From assembly GCF_000308535.1 (NCBI RefSeq), contig NZ_BAFW01000005.1, forward strand, positions 1-64,000: DNA of 64,000 nt, read 5' to 3'. A program made the translations under genes and the position numbers. Origin of the DNA: Nocardia cerradoensis NBRC 101014. Lineage in GTDB: Bacteria; Actinomycetota; Actinomycetes; Mycobacteriales; Mycobacteriaceae. Positions within the stretch are counted from its first letter, which is position 1. Every line of letters begins with the position of its first letter. The notes beneath the pieces are model-generated. The model had not been told where the DNA came from. It was given only the letters and a program-made list of their open reading frames with translations, and did no database searches. Positions 63,536-64,000 of the stretch are shown in pieces.

Positions 63536-63928
63536 TCACTTCTCGGCGGCTTTTTTCTGGTTGGCCACGACTTTGCCGACGACGCTGTCGAGTTTCGTCC
63601 CGGCGGCCCAGCCGGTGTAGTGGCACAGGAAGATCGCGATCTCGCGCAGCTGTTCCTCGGTCAGTTCACCGTTGCGCAGGGCCGCGCTGACCTGGATCTC
63701 GGTGACGTCCAGATGTCCCTGCGCGGTCAGCGCGCCGAGCAGCAGCAGGCGGCGATCACGCACGGACAGTTCCGGGCGGCTCCAGATATCGGCGAACAGA
63801 TGGTCCGCCGTCACGGCGAAATGCGCGCCGGGCCCGTCGGACATCTCCCAGCCGTAGACCTCGCCCATCTTGGCCACCCCGCGCGCGCGACGCTGCTCGG
63901 GGGTGAGGCCGTCGGTGTCAGCGCTCAT
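63536..63928 (-). CDS. Carboxymuconolactone-decarboxylase-like protein
   Basis: A 130-residue all-helical CMD/AhpD-like protein: GLTPEQRRARGVAKMGEVYGWEM, RPELSVRDRRLLLLGALTAQGHLDVTEIQVSAALRNGELTEEQLREIAIFLCHYTGWAAG. Only one Cys is in the helical motif (LCHYTGW), so an AhpD-like CxxC redox role is unlikely. GAGGAG precedes the ATG. Its start overlaps the 3' end of the upstream gene. It shares an operon with the KstD-like and LLM genes. Confidence 0.88.
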   Translation of the reverse strand: MSADTDGLTPEQRRARGVAKMGEVYGWEMSDGPGAHFAVTADHLFADIWSRPELSVRDRRLLLLGALTAQGHLDVTEIQVSAALRNGELTEEQLREIAIFLCHYTGWAAGTKLDSVVGKVVANQKKAAEK

Positions 63929-64000
63929 TGCTCTCCTCGGAAGTGTCGGTGCGCGCGGCCCGGGAGACATCGCCGGGCCCGACGCCGAGGCCGTCGCCGA
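63918..64000 (-). CDS. 3' end of a gene cut by the window edge
   Basis: On the minus strand a frame runs from the window edge to TGA at 63918, ending AARTDTSEESNER. It overlaps the CMD-like start by 11 bases, typical of an operon. About 27 codons are visible, too few to name it. Confidence 0.5.
   Translation of the reverse strand, partial: GDGLGVGPGDVSRAARTDTSEESNER

Overview
This is a 64 kb piece of a high-GC actinobacterial chromosome, most probably Nocardia or a close relative in the Mycobacteriales. The evidence is the strong G/C bias at third codon positions, frequent GTG starts, and a gene backbone that matches the Mycobacterium tuberculosis Rv3721c to Rv3708c block: dnaX, a CFA-synthase/FAD-oxidase pair, an SRPBCC protein, ebfC, recR, murT/gatD, leuA, ask, asd. 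Species assignment is inference; no rRNA or tRNA gene was recognised.

Layout. 1-9.3 kb: the 3' end of dnaX, a fadA-fadB beta-oxidation operon with a structured leader, and a PknK-like kinase/ATPase. 9.3-17.7 kb: a minus-strand FAD oxidase plus methyltransferase pair resembling the tuberculostearate enzymes TmsA/TmsB, small membrane and secreted proteins, a MerR/VOC unit with a typical 19-bp-spacer promoter, then ebfC-recR. 17.8-28.5 kb: leuA with a Leu-Leu-Leu leader peptide, a Pro/Gly-rich MinD-like ATPase, two secreted flavoproteins (one cholesterol-oxidase-like), and the murT-gatD peptidoglycan amidation pair. 28.5-35.4 kb: a voltage-sensor-like membrane protein, an LtrA protein, small soluble proteins, and the ask-asd aspartate-pathway operon.

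35.4-49.2 kb is a run of regulator/effector pairs: TetR/SnoaL, FurA/catalase, TetR/SDR, TetR/MFS and MarR/ClC. Most have visible operators between or in front of them. Also here are a serine hydrolase, a lone LutC-type protein and a TDT transporter. 49.3-54.0 kb looks accessory: a DUF234-type ATPase under an AT-rich tandem operator, an overlapping XRE(DUF5753)-DUF397 pair, several tiny Cys-containing ORFs and a Uma2 nuclease-fold protein.

54.0-64 kb combines a GMC oxidoreductase whose promoter carries a KstR-type box (sterol regulon), glutathione peroxidase, a TetR, a cluster of one glycosyltransferase, two methyltransferases and a prenyltransferase-like toroid protein, and finally a minus-strand operon of an LLM monooxygenase, a KstD-like flavoprotein and a carboxymuconolactone-decarboxylase-like protein cut by the window end. 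Lipid and sterol metabolism is the recurring theme. Intrinsic-type hairpins separate many of the convergent gene pairs.
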